A stretch of 14,334 bases of DNA from Nitrospinaceae bacterium (lineage in GTDB: Bacteria > Nitrospinota > Nitrospinia > Nitrospinales > VA-1): positions 1-14,334 of the forward strand of contig JAJDBI010000047.1 in NCBI GenBank assembly GCA_029261435.1. The letters run 5' to 3'. The notes beneath the pieces were generated by a model. The model had not been told where the DNA came from, searched no databases, and was given only the letters and a program-made list of their open reading frames with translations. A program made the position numbers and the translations under genes. Positions 1-7,445 of the stretch are shown one piece after another. Each line of letters begins with the position of its first letter. Position 1 is the first letter of the stretch.

Positions 1-249
1 AATCCCATAAAACCAAAAAAGAATCGCGCGTAGAGGATAATACAGATTACCAGGAAGTTTCTGTCCCTACCGATGACAAGCCTCAATCGACAACCGAAAC
101 AGTAACAAAAGAATCACTCTGAGAAAACTCAATCCCATAAAACCAAAAAAGAATCGCGCGTAGAGGATAATACAGATTACCAGGAAGTTTCTGTCCCTAC
201 CGATGACAAGCCTCAATCGACAACCGAAACAGTAACAAAAGAATCACTC
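1..249. repeat. Perfect tandem duplication, period 130 bp
   Basis: Bases 1-119 and 131-249 are identical at every position, separated by 11 bases (120-130). The repeat period is therefore 130 bp, and the unit probably begins upstream of the window. Because 130 is not a multiple of three, the duplication shifts the fliK frame by one base and brings TGA 120-122 into phase. The sequence ACTC occurs at both unit ends, so slippage or short-homology recombination could have produced it. Perfect identity suggests a very recent event or an assembly artefact at a contig edge. Confidence 0.93.
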
Positions 250-259
250 GTAGAGGATA
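151..259 (+). repeat. Imperfect 19-bp direct repeat inside fliK, spaced 90 bp
   Basis: Bases 151-169 and 241-259 match at 17 of 19 positions (gaatcgcgcgtagaggata against gaatcactcgtagaggata). The 90-bp period is in frame and gives the peptides ESRVED and ESLVED thirty residues apart. It may be a trace of an older in-frame duplication within the repetitive N-terminal half of FliK. Confidence 0.5.
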
Positions 260-495
260 CGGAGGTTTTAGCCGCTCAATTACAAGAGCTGGGAGTCGAT
301 CAGGCTGAGTTTGAAGCTTTGATGGAGCTGCTCGGTTTGAACGGTGACGCAGACATGGAAGCCTTGCTGCAATCGTTGTCCCAGGCATTAAATCTAACCC
401 AGAAGGGAACGGGAAAAGAAATTACCCCGTAAGATCTTATTGCCCGACTTCAGCAGAATAAAGGTGAGGCTGTTAACCTTCTCAAGCAAGCGGGC

Positions 496-1506
496 TTGTC
501 AGATGCAGAAGCAAAAAACCTGCTGGATCAATTACAATCTCTGCAAAATGCCTCCGCGCAAAAAGCACTCGATAAGGATGCCGACCTTCAGGCCAAAATA
601 GATTCCCAGTTACGTCAATCTGCTGAAGCCGCTACGAAAAATCCTGCCGTTGAAAATAACCAGAATGATAACGAAGAAGCACCCAATCAATTAGCGCAAC
701 TAAAGAATACCGCCAGGGAAACAGAAAAATCCGAACCGAATGCTAAAGGAACAGAAAAAACCGATCGCTCCGCCTCGGTTGACAAGCTTCAAGAAACTTC
801 AAAGCAAAATGAGGCTCCGAGGATCACCAATCAGGAACCTGTAACCGAAAAAGGCGGCGTAGCTTCCAATCTTGGTGAGCTTTTGAGTGATAAAAATGCG
901 CAGGCAAATATCCTCCAAACAGAAAGTTTTAATGATGGCAAGGGGTTTAAAGGTTTGGAAACCGCCAAAGCAGGACCCGACCTGCAAGTTCAAGCCCCAA
1001 CTTCCACAGCCAATACCGCTGTGAAAGCAGTGGAGTCGAGCAAACCGATTTTACCCGAGAATTTGTTAGCCCGGGGAGCCACGGAAGCAAAAATTATTAA
1101 TCAGATTGCTGACAAGATGACTGTTCGCTCCAATGGAGCGCAAAATGAAGTTCATATCAAACTTGACCCGCCTTCTCTGGGTACGGTGAGGATGAATATT
1201 ACCACTTCTGGCGACACGGTAAGAACTGTGATAGTGGCAGAAAACCATGCAGTGAAACAGGTTATCGAAAACAACTTTAACCAGTTGCGCGATGCCATGG
1301 GCGAACAAGGTCTTAAGGTAGATAGCTTCACCGTCACTGTCGGTGGAGAATCAAACCCTCAGAACCAATCAGGGGAGTCTTTTGGCAAAGAAAATAATTC
1401 GTCCTCGTTTGAGCAATTGGCTGCCGGTGACACAGATGAAAATCAGGGAGCTGGTACGGTTTCCCTGTTTTTTGGAGACAATCAATCCATAAGCGTTATT
1501 GCTTAA
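496..1506 (+). CDS. fliK: Flagellar hook-length control protein FliK, C-terminal part
   Basis: FliK measures hook length and triggers the export-specificity switch of the flagellar type III apparatus through its C-terminal domain. Residues 1-190 of this 336-residue frame are hydrophilic and rich in Glu, Asn, Gln and Lys, typical of the variable ruler region. Residues about 199-285 form the conserved hook-length domain, with LDPPSLGTVR at 223-232, a VIVAENHAVKQVIENN stretch and LRDAMGEQGLKVDSFTV. The TTG at 496 is only the first start-like codon after the in-frame TAA at 430-432. It has no Shine-Dalgarno sequence and lies inside what looks like continuous coding sequence, so it is probably not a genuine start. 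The domain and its position before flgD make the family secure. Whether a working protein is made is doubtful. Confidence 0.85.
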   Translation: MSDAEAKNLLDQLQSLQNASAQKALDKDADLQAKIDSQLRQSAEAATKNPAVENNQNDNEEAPNQLAQLKNTARETEKSEPNAKGTEKTDRSASVDKLQETSKQNEAPRITNQEPVTEKGGVASNLGELLSDKNAQANILQTESFNDGKGFKGLETAKAGPDLQVQAPTSTANTAVKAVESSKPILPENLLARGATEAKIINQIADKMTVRSNGAQNEVHIKLDPPSLGTVRMNITTSGDTVRTVIVAENHAVKQVIENNFNQLRDAMGEQGLKVDSFTVTVGGESNPQNQSGESFGKENNSSSFEQLAAGDTDENQGAGTVSLFFGDNQSISVIA

Positions 1507-1552
1507 TGAAGTATTAAAATATCACTCAACTTAATTTTATCAGGAAAAAAAT

Positions 1553-2221
1553 ATGCCAATAATCAATCCGATTGCAACGACTTCGACAGACTCAACAGGA
1601 GGAGGCATTAGCGCGACTGGTGACAGTTCTCTTGGAAAAGACGATTTTCTTAAAATCCTGGTGGCTCAATTGCAAGCTCAGGATCCACTTGCTCCCATGG
1701 AAGGACAGGAGTTTGCCTCTCAACTGGCAGAGTTCAGTAGTCTTGAGCAGTTGACCAATGTGAACACTAATCTGGAATCCAGCCAGGCCTTCGATCTTGC
1801 CTTGAGTAATAACTCGGCTATTGCCCTGATTGGCAAAACAGTAGACGCTCCTGGTAATGCGATCGACTTGAAAGCTGGTGAGGTAGAAAGCTTGAGCTTC
1901 TCGGTTGACAGTGATGCCAGTGATGTAAGCATCGACATTTATGACAGCACCGGAGTCAAAGTTTCCAGTGCCAACCTTGGTGCTCAAAGCCAGGGACTTC
2001 ATGAGTTTGTGTGGAATGGTACAGATTCTTCCGGCGCATTACTTCCTGCCGGTAACTATACTTTCAATGTCACCGCTTCAGACCCAGTAGGTAATTTCGT
2101 AAAAGCGGAAACATTCTCCGCCGGCTTGGTGACTGATGTCATCTTTGAAGAGGGACAGGCTTTTGCGATTGTTAATGGTCAAAAACTCGCTACAAATCAA
2201 ATTTCAAAAGTAAGCCTTTAA
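1553..2221 (+). CDS. flgD: Flagellar hook assembly scaffold (hook cap) protein FlgD
   Basis: FlgD caps the growing hook and guides polymerisation of FlgE outside the cell. It is exported through the flagellar apparatus and lacks a Sec signal. The 222-residue protein has the usual family length. Its N-terminal signature is at residues 32-50 (FLKILVAQLQAQDPLAPME), followed by FASQLAEFSSLEQL at 54-67. The C-terminal part alternates short Tudor-like strands (about 92-108 and 185-222) with an Ig-like insert (about 110-180) containing the typical FVWNGTDSSGALLPAGNY. The ATG follows AGGAAA at 1542-1547. It lies 46 bp after fliK and 28 bp before flgE, a standard hook-operon order. No truncation is seen. 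Confidence 0.96.
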   Translation: MPIINPIATTSTDSTGGGISATGDSSLGKDDFLKILVAQLQAQDPLAPMEGQEFASQLAEFSSLEQLTNVNTNLESSQAFDLALSNNSAIALIGKTVDAPGNAIDLKAGEVESLSFSVDSDASDVSIDIYDSTGVKVSSANLGAQSQGLHEFVWNGTDSSGALLPAGNYTFNVTASDPVGNFVKAETFSAGLVTDVIFEEGQAFAIVNGQKLATNQISKVSL

Positions 2222-2249
2222 TTTAGAAAATGGAAAGAGGAGATAATTT

Positions 2250-3494
2250 ATGTCTTTAATCAGTTCATTATTCACCGGAGTCACCGGGTTATCGGGAAAT
2301 TCCGAAGCCATGGGAGTCATTGGTGATAATATTTCCAATGTCAATACGGTAGGTTTTAAAAGCAGTAAAGCCGTATTCAGTGACATTTTCAGTACCATTC
2401 TCACCAATGGATCAACAACAAGTCAGTTGGGCCGAGGTTCGCAATTACAGGGAACCATTCAGGAATTTAGTCAGGGTTCGTTTGAGGCTTCTTCAAACGC
2501 ATTGGATCTGGCGATTGATGGCTCCGGTTTTTTTGTAGTCAGTCCAGCCTCCACTACTGGAAATTTTTATACTCGCGCTGGGCAGTTTAGATTGAATGAT
2601 GATGGATTGGTTCAGGCCATCACCGGTGAAATTCTACAGGGTCAACAGATCACCAATGGTACTGTCTCGACCTCCGTTACAGATATTGATCTTGCCGGAG
2701 TGCAATCTTCACCGCAGGCTTCCACTGAGTTCACCCTTGGAGCAAATCTCAATGGTGCTGCAACAGCGGCCACAACCTTCACATCCCCCGTCACAACATT
2801 CAACTCGGTGGGCTCAACGGTTATTCTTGATATTCAGTTTACCAAAGCTGCCACAGGTAATACATGGACTTACAACATCAGCCCCCAAGGCTCCACAATC
2901 GGGACAGGTGCATCCGGTTCGGTTACCTTTGATAACACTGGACAATTGTCAGCAGTTAATGGTGGAACACCCGGTGACATAACTCTCACTATAGATCATT
3001 CAAGCGCCAATCCTCCGGCAGCAACCCAGACCCTTGTCTGGAATCTGGTTAATGCCACAGGAACCACTAACGGCAAGTTGACAGGGTTCTCAGCAGAATC
3101 CAATAACAATTCACTGGTTCAGGATGGGTTTACAACGGGTACGCTTGTTGGCTTAACCACCAATAGCGATGGTATCATTTCAGGACTGTTCAATAACGGG
3201 CAAACCGACAACCTGTTTCAGGTTACTATGGCAGACTTTCTTGCACCTTCGGGACTGACTCGGCAAGGCCAGAATCTTTTTGCGGAATCTGATGAATCCG
3301 GCCAACCCGTTTTGGGTACAGCTCAGACAGGTGGATTTGGAGCGATAGTTGGCCAATCATTGGAGCTTTCCAACGTTGACCTTGCAGAACAGTTCGTCAC
3401 CATGATTCAAACTCAGCAGGCCTTTCAGGCCAGCGCCAGAATCATCACCACTACCGATGACTTGCTTACGGTAGCCGTAAACCTCGTCCGGTAA
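2250..3494 (+). CDS. flgE: Flagellar hook protein FlgE
   Basis: FlgE is the structural subunit of the hook, the flexible joint between the flagellar rod and filament. The 414-residue protein begins with the rod/hook signature MSLISSLFTGVTGLSGNSEA followed by GDNISNVNTVGFKSSK (25-40). It ends with the matching C-terminal helix (376-414, VDLAEQFVTMIQTQQAFQAS then TTTDDLLTV). These two segments form the axial coiled-coil core. The middle is Thr, Ser, Asn and Gly rich, as in the surface-exposed D1/D2 domains. A strong Shine-Dalgarno sequence (AGAGGAG, 2236-2242) sits 7 bp before the ATG. It is the last gene of this operon: a strong terminator starts about 20 bp after the stop. The length is typical of the family. 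Confidence 0.97.
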   Translation: MSLISSLFTGVTGLSGNSEAMGVIGDNISNVNTVGFKSSKAVFSDIFSTILTNGSTTSQLGRGSQLQGTIQEFSQGSFEASSNALDLAIDGSGFFVVSPASTTGNFYTRAGQFRLNDDGLVQAITGEILQGQQITNGTVSTSVTDIDLAGVQSSPQASTEFTLGANLNGAATAATTFTSPVTTFNSVGSTVILDIQFTKAATGNTWTYNISPQGSTIGTGASGSVTFDNTGQLSAVNGGTPGDITLTIDHSSANPPAATQTLVWNLVNATGTTNGKLTGFSAESNNNSLVQDGFTTGTLVGLTTNSDGIISGLFNNGQTDNLFQVTMADFLAPSGLTRQGQNLFAESDESGQPVLGTAQTGGFGAIVGQSLELSNVDLAEQFVTMIQTQQAFQASARIITTTDDLLTVAVNLVR

Positions 3495-3512
3495 TATCCA
3501 ATCAATCTTTTT

Positions 3513-3544
3513 AAGACCCGGGCTTTGCCCGGGTCTTTTTTTTT
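3513..3544 (+). terminator. Rho-independent terminator of the fliK-flgD-flgE operon
   Basis: There is a perfect 11-bp stem, AAGACCCGGGC (3513-3523) pairing with GCCCGGGTCTT (3527-3537), with a TTT loop and an uninterrupted run of nine T residues (3536-3544). The stem is GC-rich next to the loop. It lies 18 bp after the flgE stop and separates the hook operon from the DUF115 gene. Confidence 0.96.
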
Positions 3545-3597
3545 GGAGTAATTACTTGCCAGTAGAACCATGAGCCAGACTTTGCTACATTAGGCTT

Positions 3598-4518
3598 ATG
3601 AGTCGTGATGAACAAATCCGCGAAGTAAAATCTGCCACCCTGCTCCGCTTCAATCAAGTTTGGCAACAGAACTTCCAAGCCAACCGGAGTGCCATAGAAC
3701 GAAACCCCGGGGTTATTGCACTGAAAAACAAGTTCCGCGATCTACCCTGTATCGTAGTGGGAGCCGGACCATCGCTGGACAAAAACATCCGCTTTCTTCA
3801 TCGTGCTCAAAATAAGGCCGTTATTATTTCCTGTGATGCAGCACTGAAACCGTTGATGGAACATGGCATCGTCCCTGACTTTGTGGTCTGTCTGGATCCT
3901 CAGGAAGAAATTTCCCGGTTTCTCTTAAATGTTTCTCATAAAGGAATAACCCTTGTGGTTCCCTCCATTGTGCACCCTCATGTTATTGAGCTATGGGAAA
4001 ACGATGTTCTTTTTTTTAACAAGTTTGCTCCGGATATTCCTACATTAGTAGAAATTCAAAAAATTGTTCCACACATTGGAATATTAACTCCAGGCGGGAC
4101 AGTATTGTCAGTGACCTATGATATGGCCTTTCAAGCCGGGGGCACCCCTATCATATTTGTAGGTCAAGATCTTTCTTATCCTAAAAAGAAATCCCACAGC
4201 CATGGAAGCGACGCTGCAGGACAGGGTTTGAAGGTGCTGATGGAAAAACAGAAAGATCATTTAGTATTGGAAACGGACATCAACGGTCAAAGCCTTCGAA
4301 CATTAAAATCCATGTCAGTATCCAAGCAATGGTTTAACTGGGCATTCACAACCTGGAAAAGGGAAAATCCATTAAGCGTTTTAAATTGCAGTGAGGCAGG
4401 AATATTGACCGACCACTGTGTCCTTGAACCGTTGACTGAGGCCATTTCTAAACACTGTACTCAGAAACTGAATGTCGCCTGGATATTGAAAAAAGCCTTA
4501 AAAAGAAAAGCTCGCTGA
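3598..4518 (+). CDS. Short DUF115/Maf-like (motility accessory factor family) protein
   Basis: It belongs to the DUF115 family, which includes bacterial Maf proteins implicated in transferring nonulosonic acids to flagellin and archaeal MptE pterin pyrophosphokinases. Family marks are the nucleotide-binding-like loop VVGAGPSLDKN (53-63), SCDAALKPL (78-86), VPDFVVCLDPQ (92-102), PGGTVLSVTYDMAFQAGG (165-182) and FVGQDLSYP (187-195). At 306 residues it is much shorter than typical Maf proteins of 600 or more, and consists mainly of the central domain. There is no signal peptide or membrane segment. The ATG has only a weak AGG upstream. It is isolated from flgE by a terminator and is probably transcribed alone. 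Its position beside hook genes favours flagellin glycosylation, but the sugar donor and acceptor cannot be read from sequence. Confidence 0.82.
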   Translation: MSRDEQIREVKSATLLRFNQVWQQNFQANRSAIERNPGVIALKNKFRDLPCIVVGAGPSLDKNIRFLHRAQNKAVIISCDAALKPLMEHGIVPDFVVCLDPQEEISRFLLNVSHKGITLVVPSIVHPHVIELWENDVLFFNKFAPDIPTLVEIQKIVPHIGILTPGGTVLSVTYDMAFQAGGTPIIFVGQDLSYPKKKSHSHGSDAAGQGLKVLMEKQKDHLVLETDINGQSLRTLKSMSVSKQWFNWAFTTWKRENPLSVLNCSEAGILTDHCVLEPLTEAISKHCTQKLNVAWILKKALKRKAR

Positions 4519-4607
4519 CATAGTCGTTAAATTGCAATAGCCTCAACTTAAGCCGAGAGAGCTAACTGATCAAGAGAAAGAGTAGAGGACATCACAGCCC
4601 CCCACTC

Positions 4608-5444
4608 CTAGTTGCGGGCGCAACGGAATCCTTGCCAGATATTAAATTGATCCGGGCGTTCGTTAAAGCGGTAAGTCGTGCGCATGTAGTAGGCCTTGTA
4701 ATACCAGTTGCCTCCCCGCAGGACCTTGCTGATTCCAGTTTCAGGACCTTTCGGGTTTTTAGTTTCATGCTCTTCATAAGCTCCTCCATCAAACCAGTCG
4801 GCAACCCATTCCCAAACATTACCTGCCATATGATGTATGCCGTAGGGGGAAACACCTTGACTCATACTATCTACCGGCTCCATCACTTTAAAACCTATTT
4901 TAGAAAATTTTCGCCGGAAAGTAACACGGCTATCGTCAGGAAATTCGTCTCCCCATGGGAATATTCTCTGATCAGTTCCACGAGCAGCCTTTTCCCATTC
5001 TGCTTCAGTAGGTAGGCGTTTGCCTTTCCACTGGCAATAGGCATCGGCTCCATACCAGGATACCCTGTTAACGGGAAGGTTTTCTAATCCGATTCGAGGC
5101 CGATAATTACCTTCTACATACTCAACCGTAACATTTGGGGAGATTTCTATAAATCGCGCGGCAGAGCTCTGATGAGAGTTTAGAAAACTGGCAAAGTCCA
5201 TACTCGTCACCTCATATTTATCCATCCAATAATCACTGAGTGTGACCTCATGGACCGGATCTTCATCCATGTCTCCCCATTCATTATCGTTTTCAATTGC
5301 AAAACCCATGGTGAAGGGTCCTTCGGCAATAAAAACCATATTCTCAGAAGTATTTTTTTGAAGACTGGTGGCGCATCCTGATAAACAAAGAAGCATCATC
5401 AACCCACGCAGGATACTAAAAAAATTTATGAAACTGTTTTCCAT
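4608..5444 (-). CDS. FGE/SUMF1-fold lipoprotein lacking the catalytic cysteines
   Basis: The 278-residue protein starts with a lipoprotein signal peptide (lipobox LSGC, Cys24, followed by Ala, which suggests outer-membrane sorting). It then carries a complete formylglycine-generating-enzyme (sulfatase-modifying factor) fold: MVFIAEGPFTMG, DEDPVHEVTLSDYWMDKYEVT, LPVNRVSWYGADAYCQWKGK, RLPTEAEWEKAARG, HHMAGNVWEWVADWF and GFRCARN. In true FGE two copper-binding cysteines follow the RGG motif; human Cys336 and Cys341 are the reference. Here the segment RGGNWYYKAYYM (243-254) places Tyr249 and Met254 at those positions, so formylglycine formation is not expected. It may be a structural or ligand-binding envelope protein. 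It is the last gene of the pilus operon: its ATG directly abuts the TAA of the CDGSH gene, so translation is probably coupled. No terminator is visible after it. Confidence 0.87.
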   Translation of the reverse strand: MENSFINFFSILRGLMMLLCLSGCATSLQKNTSENMVFIAEGPFTMGFAIENDNEWGDMDEDPVHEVTLSDYWMDKYEVTSMDFASFLNSHQSSAARFIEISPNVTVEYVEGNYRPRIGLENLPVNRVSWYGADAYCQWKGKRLPTEAEWEKAARGTDQRIFPWGDEFPDDSRVTFRRKFSKIGFKVMEPVDSMSQGVSPYGIHHMAGNVWEWVADWFDGGAYEEHETKNPKGPETGISKVLRGGNWYYKAYYMRTTYRFNERPDQFNIWQGFRCARN

Positions 5445-5681
5445 TTATGGGTTAGATTTTTTAATTTTTTCGTGTGACCTATCACAGAAAGGCCTGTTTT
5501 TTGTTCTGAAGCAACCACATAGATAATAGGTTTTATTTTTATCCAGTTGCACTATTTCCGGCCCGTCACCACCAGTAGTATGATGCGTGGCATCACAAAA
5601 CGGCCAATGGTTGGACTGCATACAGGTACAAACAGCAATTTCCGAAGTATCGGTTATTTTTATAGGTCCCTCTCCTGACAT
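5445..5681 (-). CDS. Double CDGSH-type iron-sulfur domain protein
   Basis: The 78-residue protein is made of two CDGSH [2Fe-2S] motifs with the pattern C-x-C-x2-(S/T)-x3-P-x-C-D-x-x-H. The first has Cys18, Cys20, Cys29 and His33 (CTCMQSNHWPFCDATH). The second has Cys55, Cys57, Cys66 and His70 (CGCFRTKNRPFCDRSH). All eight predicted ligands are present, so each motif could hold one [2Fe-2S] cluster with 3Cys-1His coordination. The usual Gly after Asp is Ala in the first and Arg in the second. There is no signal peptide, so it is probably cytoplasmic. Known relatives act in redox sensing, electron transfer or cluster handling; the partner here is unknown. A Shine-Dalgarno sequence (AAAGGAAAG) precedes the ATG. 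It lies 27 bp after the sensor kinase and 0 bp before the FGE-like gene. Confidence 0.9.
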   Translation of the reverse strand: MSGEGPIKITDTSEIAVCTCMQSNHWPFCDATHHTTGGDGPEIVQLDKNKTYYLCGCFRTKNRPFCDRSHEKIKKSNP

Positions 5682-5708
5682 TATTGCTTTCCTTTGAATT
5701 TTTTAATA

Positions 5709-7409
5709 TTAATGAGAGGGCAGAGAAACAGGTTCTTCACTTTCCTGGTCTGGAAGAAAAACCGTGAACAAAGTTCCCTCACCAAGGGTGCTTTTTACAT
5801 CCATAACCCCCCCGTTTCGATTGACGATTTGATATACGGTTGCCAATCCCAATCCTACACCATCTTTCTTGCTGGAATAAAAGGGGTCGTAAATATTATT
5901 TATCTGATCTGCGGCAATACCGCAACCCTCATCTTGAAACTCAAGAACCATGCCTCCATGATCAGTTTGAAATTCTCCGCTCTGGAAAGAAAAAACCTCT
6001 CTGAGCGACAAGGTCAAAGTACCCTCAGACATGGCCTCCAAAGCATTGATACACAAATTCCACACAACCTGTTTAATTTGTTCTTCATCTCCATTAATAA
6101 TCAAATGATCTGTCGTTCTCTTGAAAACAATCTGTTTTTTTGAGCTCAGATCTTCTTTGTTTTTTAACAGTGTGATTACATCTTGAATAAGTTGAGTTAA
6201 ATCTATAATGGTATTGTCGTTCTTTTTCGGCAGAGTATAGTTGAGAAAATCGGAAAGAATAGTATTCAGACGATCCGTTTCCTTCATAACTATTTCCATA
6301 AGTTTTTTATAAGAGTCTTCTAGTTTAAGACCTCTTGCCAAAACCTGAATTGAACCACTCAGCGAAGTCAGCGGATTTCTTATTTCGTGAGCAAGTCCCG
6401 CCGAAAACCTCCCTACCGCCGCTAATTGCTCTGTCCGCAAAACTTTTCCCTGCATTTCTTTGACTTCGGTAAGATCTTCAAATACAAGAATGTATCCTGG
6501 AACATTTAAATCGGCAAGGTGGCTGATTTTGATCCTGATAAAAATAACCCTTCCATCTTTTCTTTGATATTCCCCTTCAATTTGCTTTGGAAGATCAAGT
6601 AATTTACCTCCAGAAAACAGGTTTTTCAATTCAACTAAAGGTATCAGTTGCCCAATGGGGGTCTCCAGACTCTCTTCAATAGAGTAACCTGTCAGAGCTA
6701 TCGCCGCCGGGTTGATCGATGTGATCTTTCCTTCAGGATTAATGGTGATCAACCCGTTTCCCATGTTCTGCACAATATTCCGGTTAAAAGCCCTTTGCTC
6801 TTCCAGGTTTATGCTTGCTCGCAGCAGTTCTTCTTTAACCATTCGCAGTCGATGTGAGAGAAAACTGCTGAGGTAAGCCACCGTATAATAAGAAACAATA
6901 TTTAAAAAAATCACATAAAAAACATAACCGCTTGCAAATGAAACCTTCGACTCTGGGAATAAATAGACTGGAGTAATGATTTCAAAATACTCCAGATCCA
7001 CCAGCACACCATAAATGATAATGGCACCTGATGCAGCCAGATAGGCCGCGGCTCTGGACAGGGTTACGCTGGATGCAATGATTACAAATAAGAAAAGGAA
7101 GGAAATGGGGCTATCAAGACCCCCTGTGGTGAAGAGAATGCCTCCTACCAGAAGCAAATCTCCTGCGACCTGAATCGAAGCATTTTCCGTCAAGGTCAAA
7201 AATTTAAAAAGGACCGCATAAACGAGGGACATGAAAAAACCCACCCCAATGACCATGCAGAGAGGTTTTATCGGCGCGGTAATTCCCAAGCGCTCTTGAA
7301 AAACGAGCAGGAGAACCACAAACCCTGTCAAAAAGAAAACTCTTAAGAGCATTATTCTTCTGACTCGTTGCTCTAATTCTTGATCCTGATTTTGGGTTTC
7401 ACGTGTCAT
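5709..7409 (-). CDS. pilS: PilS-like membrane sensor histidine kinase with PAS domain
   Basis: This 566-residue kinase has about six membrane segments (roughly residues 20-185), as in PilS/NtrB-type kinases of the type IV pilus locus. A short coiled coil (187-208) follows, then a PAS domain (about 210-315, NMGNGLITINPEGKITSINP). The HisKA domain has the phospho-acceptor His341 in AHEIRNPLTSLSGSI. The ATPase domain has an N box (WNLCINALEAM, Asn455), G1 (DEGCG, 493-497), F box (DPFYSS, 508-513) and G2 (GVGLGLA). All catalytic boxes are intact. PilS normally phosphorylates the sigma54 activator PilR to control pilin transcription, but no PilR-like gene is adjacent: the next gene encodes the CDGSH protein. 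The ATG has no clear Shine-Dalgarno sequence and lies 36 bp after pilC in the same frame. Confidence 0.9.
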   Translation of the reverse strand: MTRETQNQDQELEQRVRRIMLLRVFFLTGFVVLLLVFQERLGITAPIKPLCMVIGVGFFMSLVYAVLFKFLTLTENASIQVAGDLLLVGGILFTTGGLDSPISFLFLFVIIASSVTLSRAAAYLAASGAIIIYGVLVDLEYFEIITPVYLFPESKVSFASGYVFYVIFLNIVSYYTVAYLSSFLSHRLRMVKEELLRASINLEEQRAFNRNIVQNMGNGLITINPEGKITSINPAAIALTGYSIEESLETPIGQLIPLVELKNLFSGGKLLDLPKQIEGEYQRKDGRVIFIRIKISHLADLNVPGYILVFEDLTEVKEMQGKVLRTEQLAAVGRFSAGLAHEIRNPLTSLSGSIQVLARGLKLEDSYKKLMEIVMKETDRLNTILSDFLNYTLPKKNDNTIIDLTQLIQDVITLLKNKEDLSSKKQIVFKRTTDHLIINGDEEQIKQVVWNLCINALEAMSEGTLTLSLREVFSFQSGEFQTDHGGMVLEFQDEGCGIAADQINNIYDPFYSSKKDGVGLGLATVYQIVNRNGGVMDVKSTLGEGTLFTVFLPDQESEEPVSLPSH

Positions 7410-7445
7410 AGTGCGGTCGAGTCCGCCAAAGATTTTGCCCCTCTT

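Larger units (their letters stand above)
1..495 (+). pseudogene. fliK: Upstream part of the fliK reading frame, broken by a frameshifting duplication and a nonsense codon
   Basis: This is the N-terminal coding remnant of the hook-length control gene that continues at 496. From the window edge the frame reads through the first repeat copy and ends at TGA 120-122. The second repeat copy lies one base out of phase and reads on in the downstream fliK frame as far as TAA 430-432. After that stop the same frame continues without a break (DLIARLQQNKGEAVNLL) into the intact C-terminal ORF. Replacing the stop by Glu would give the natural-looking TPEDLIARL. The encoded segment is acidic, Gln/Glu-rich and helical, as expected of the poorly conserved N-terminal half of FliK. 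The true start lies outside the window. Either the gene is decaying, or the stop and duplication are sequence or assembly errors; the sequence alone cannot decide. Confidence 0.7.

Noticed and set aside
1..249. CRISPR-like repeat array
   Set aside because: There are only two copies of a long coding repeat with an 11-bp gap. It is a tandem duplication within fliK.
3570..3590. Sigma54-like element (TGAGCCAGACTTTGCT) before the DUF115 gene
   Set aside because: The -24 GG is GA, and the resulting start would leave no room for a ribosome binding site before ATG 3598.
4519..4607. Possible shared terminator between the convergent DUF115 and FGE-like genes
   Set aside because: I examined both strands and found no stable stem followed by a T-run. 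Termination may be Rho-dependent or lie inside the opposing gene.
5694..6143. Open frame of 149 codons on the + strand opposite the sensor kinase
   Set aside because: It overlaps the catalytic ATPase domain of the kinase on the other strand and shows no recognisable protein features.
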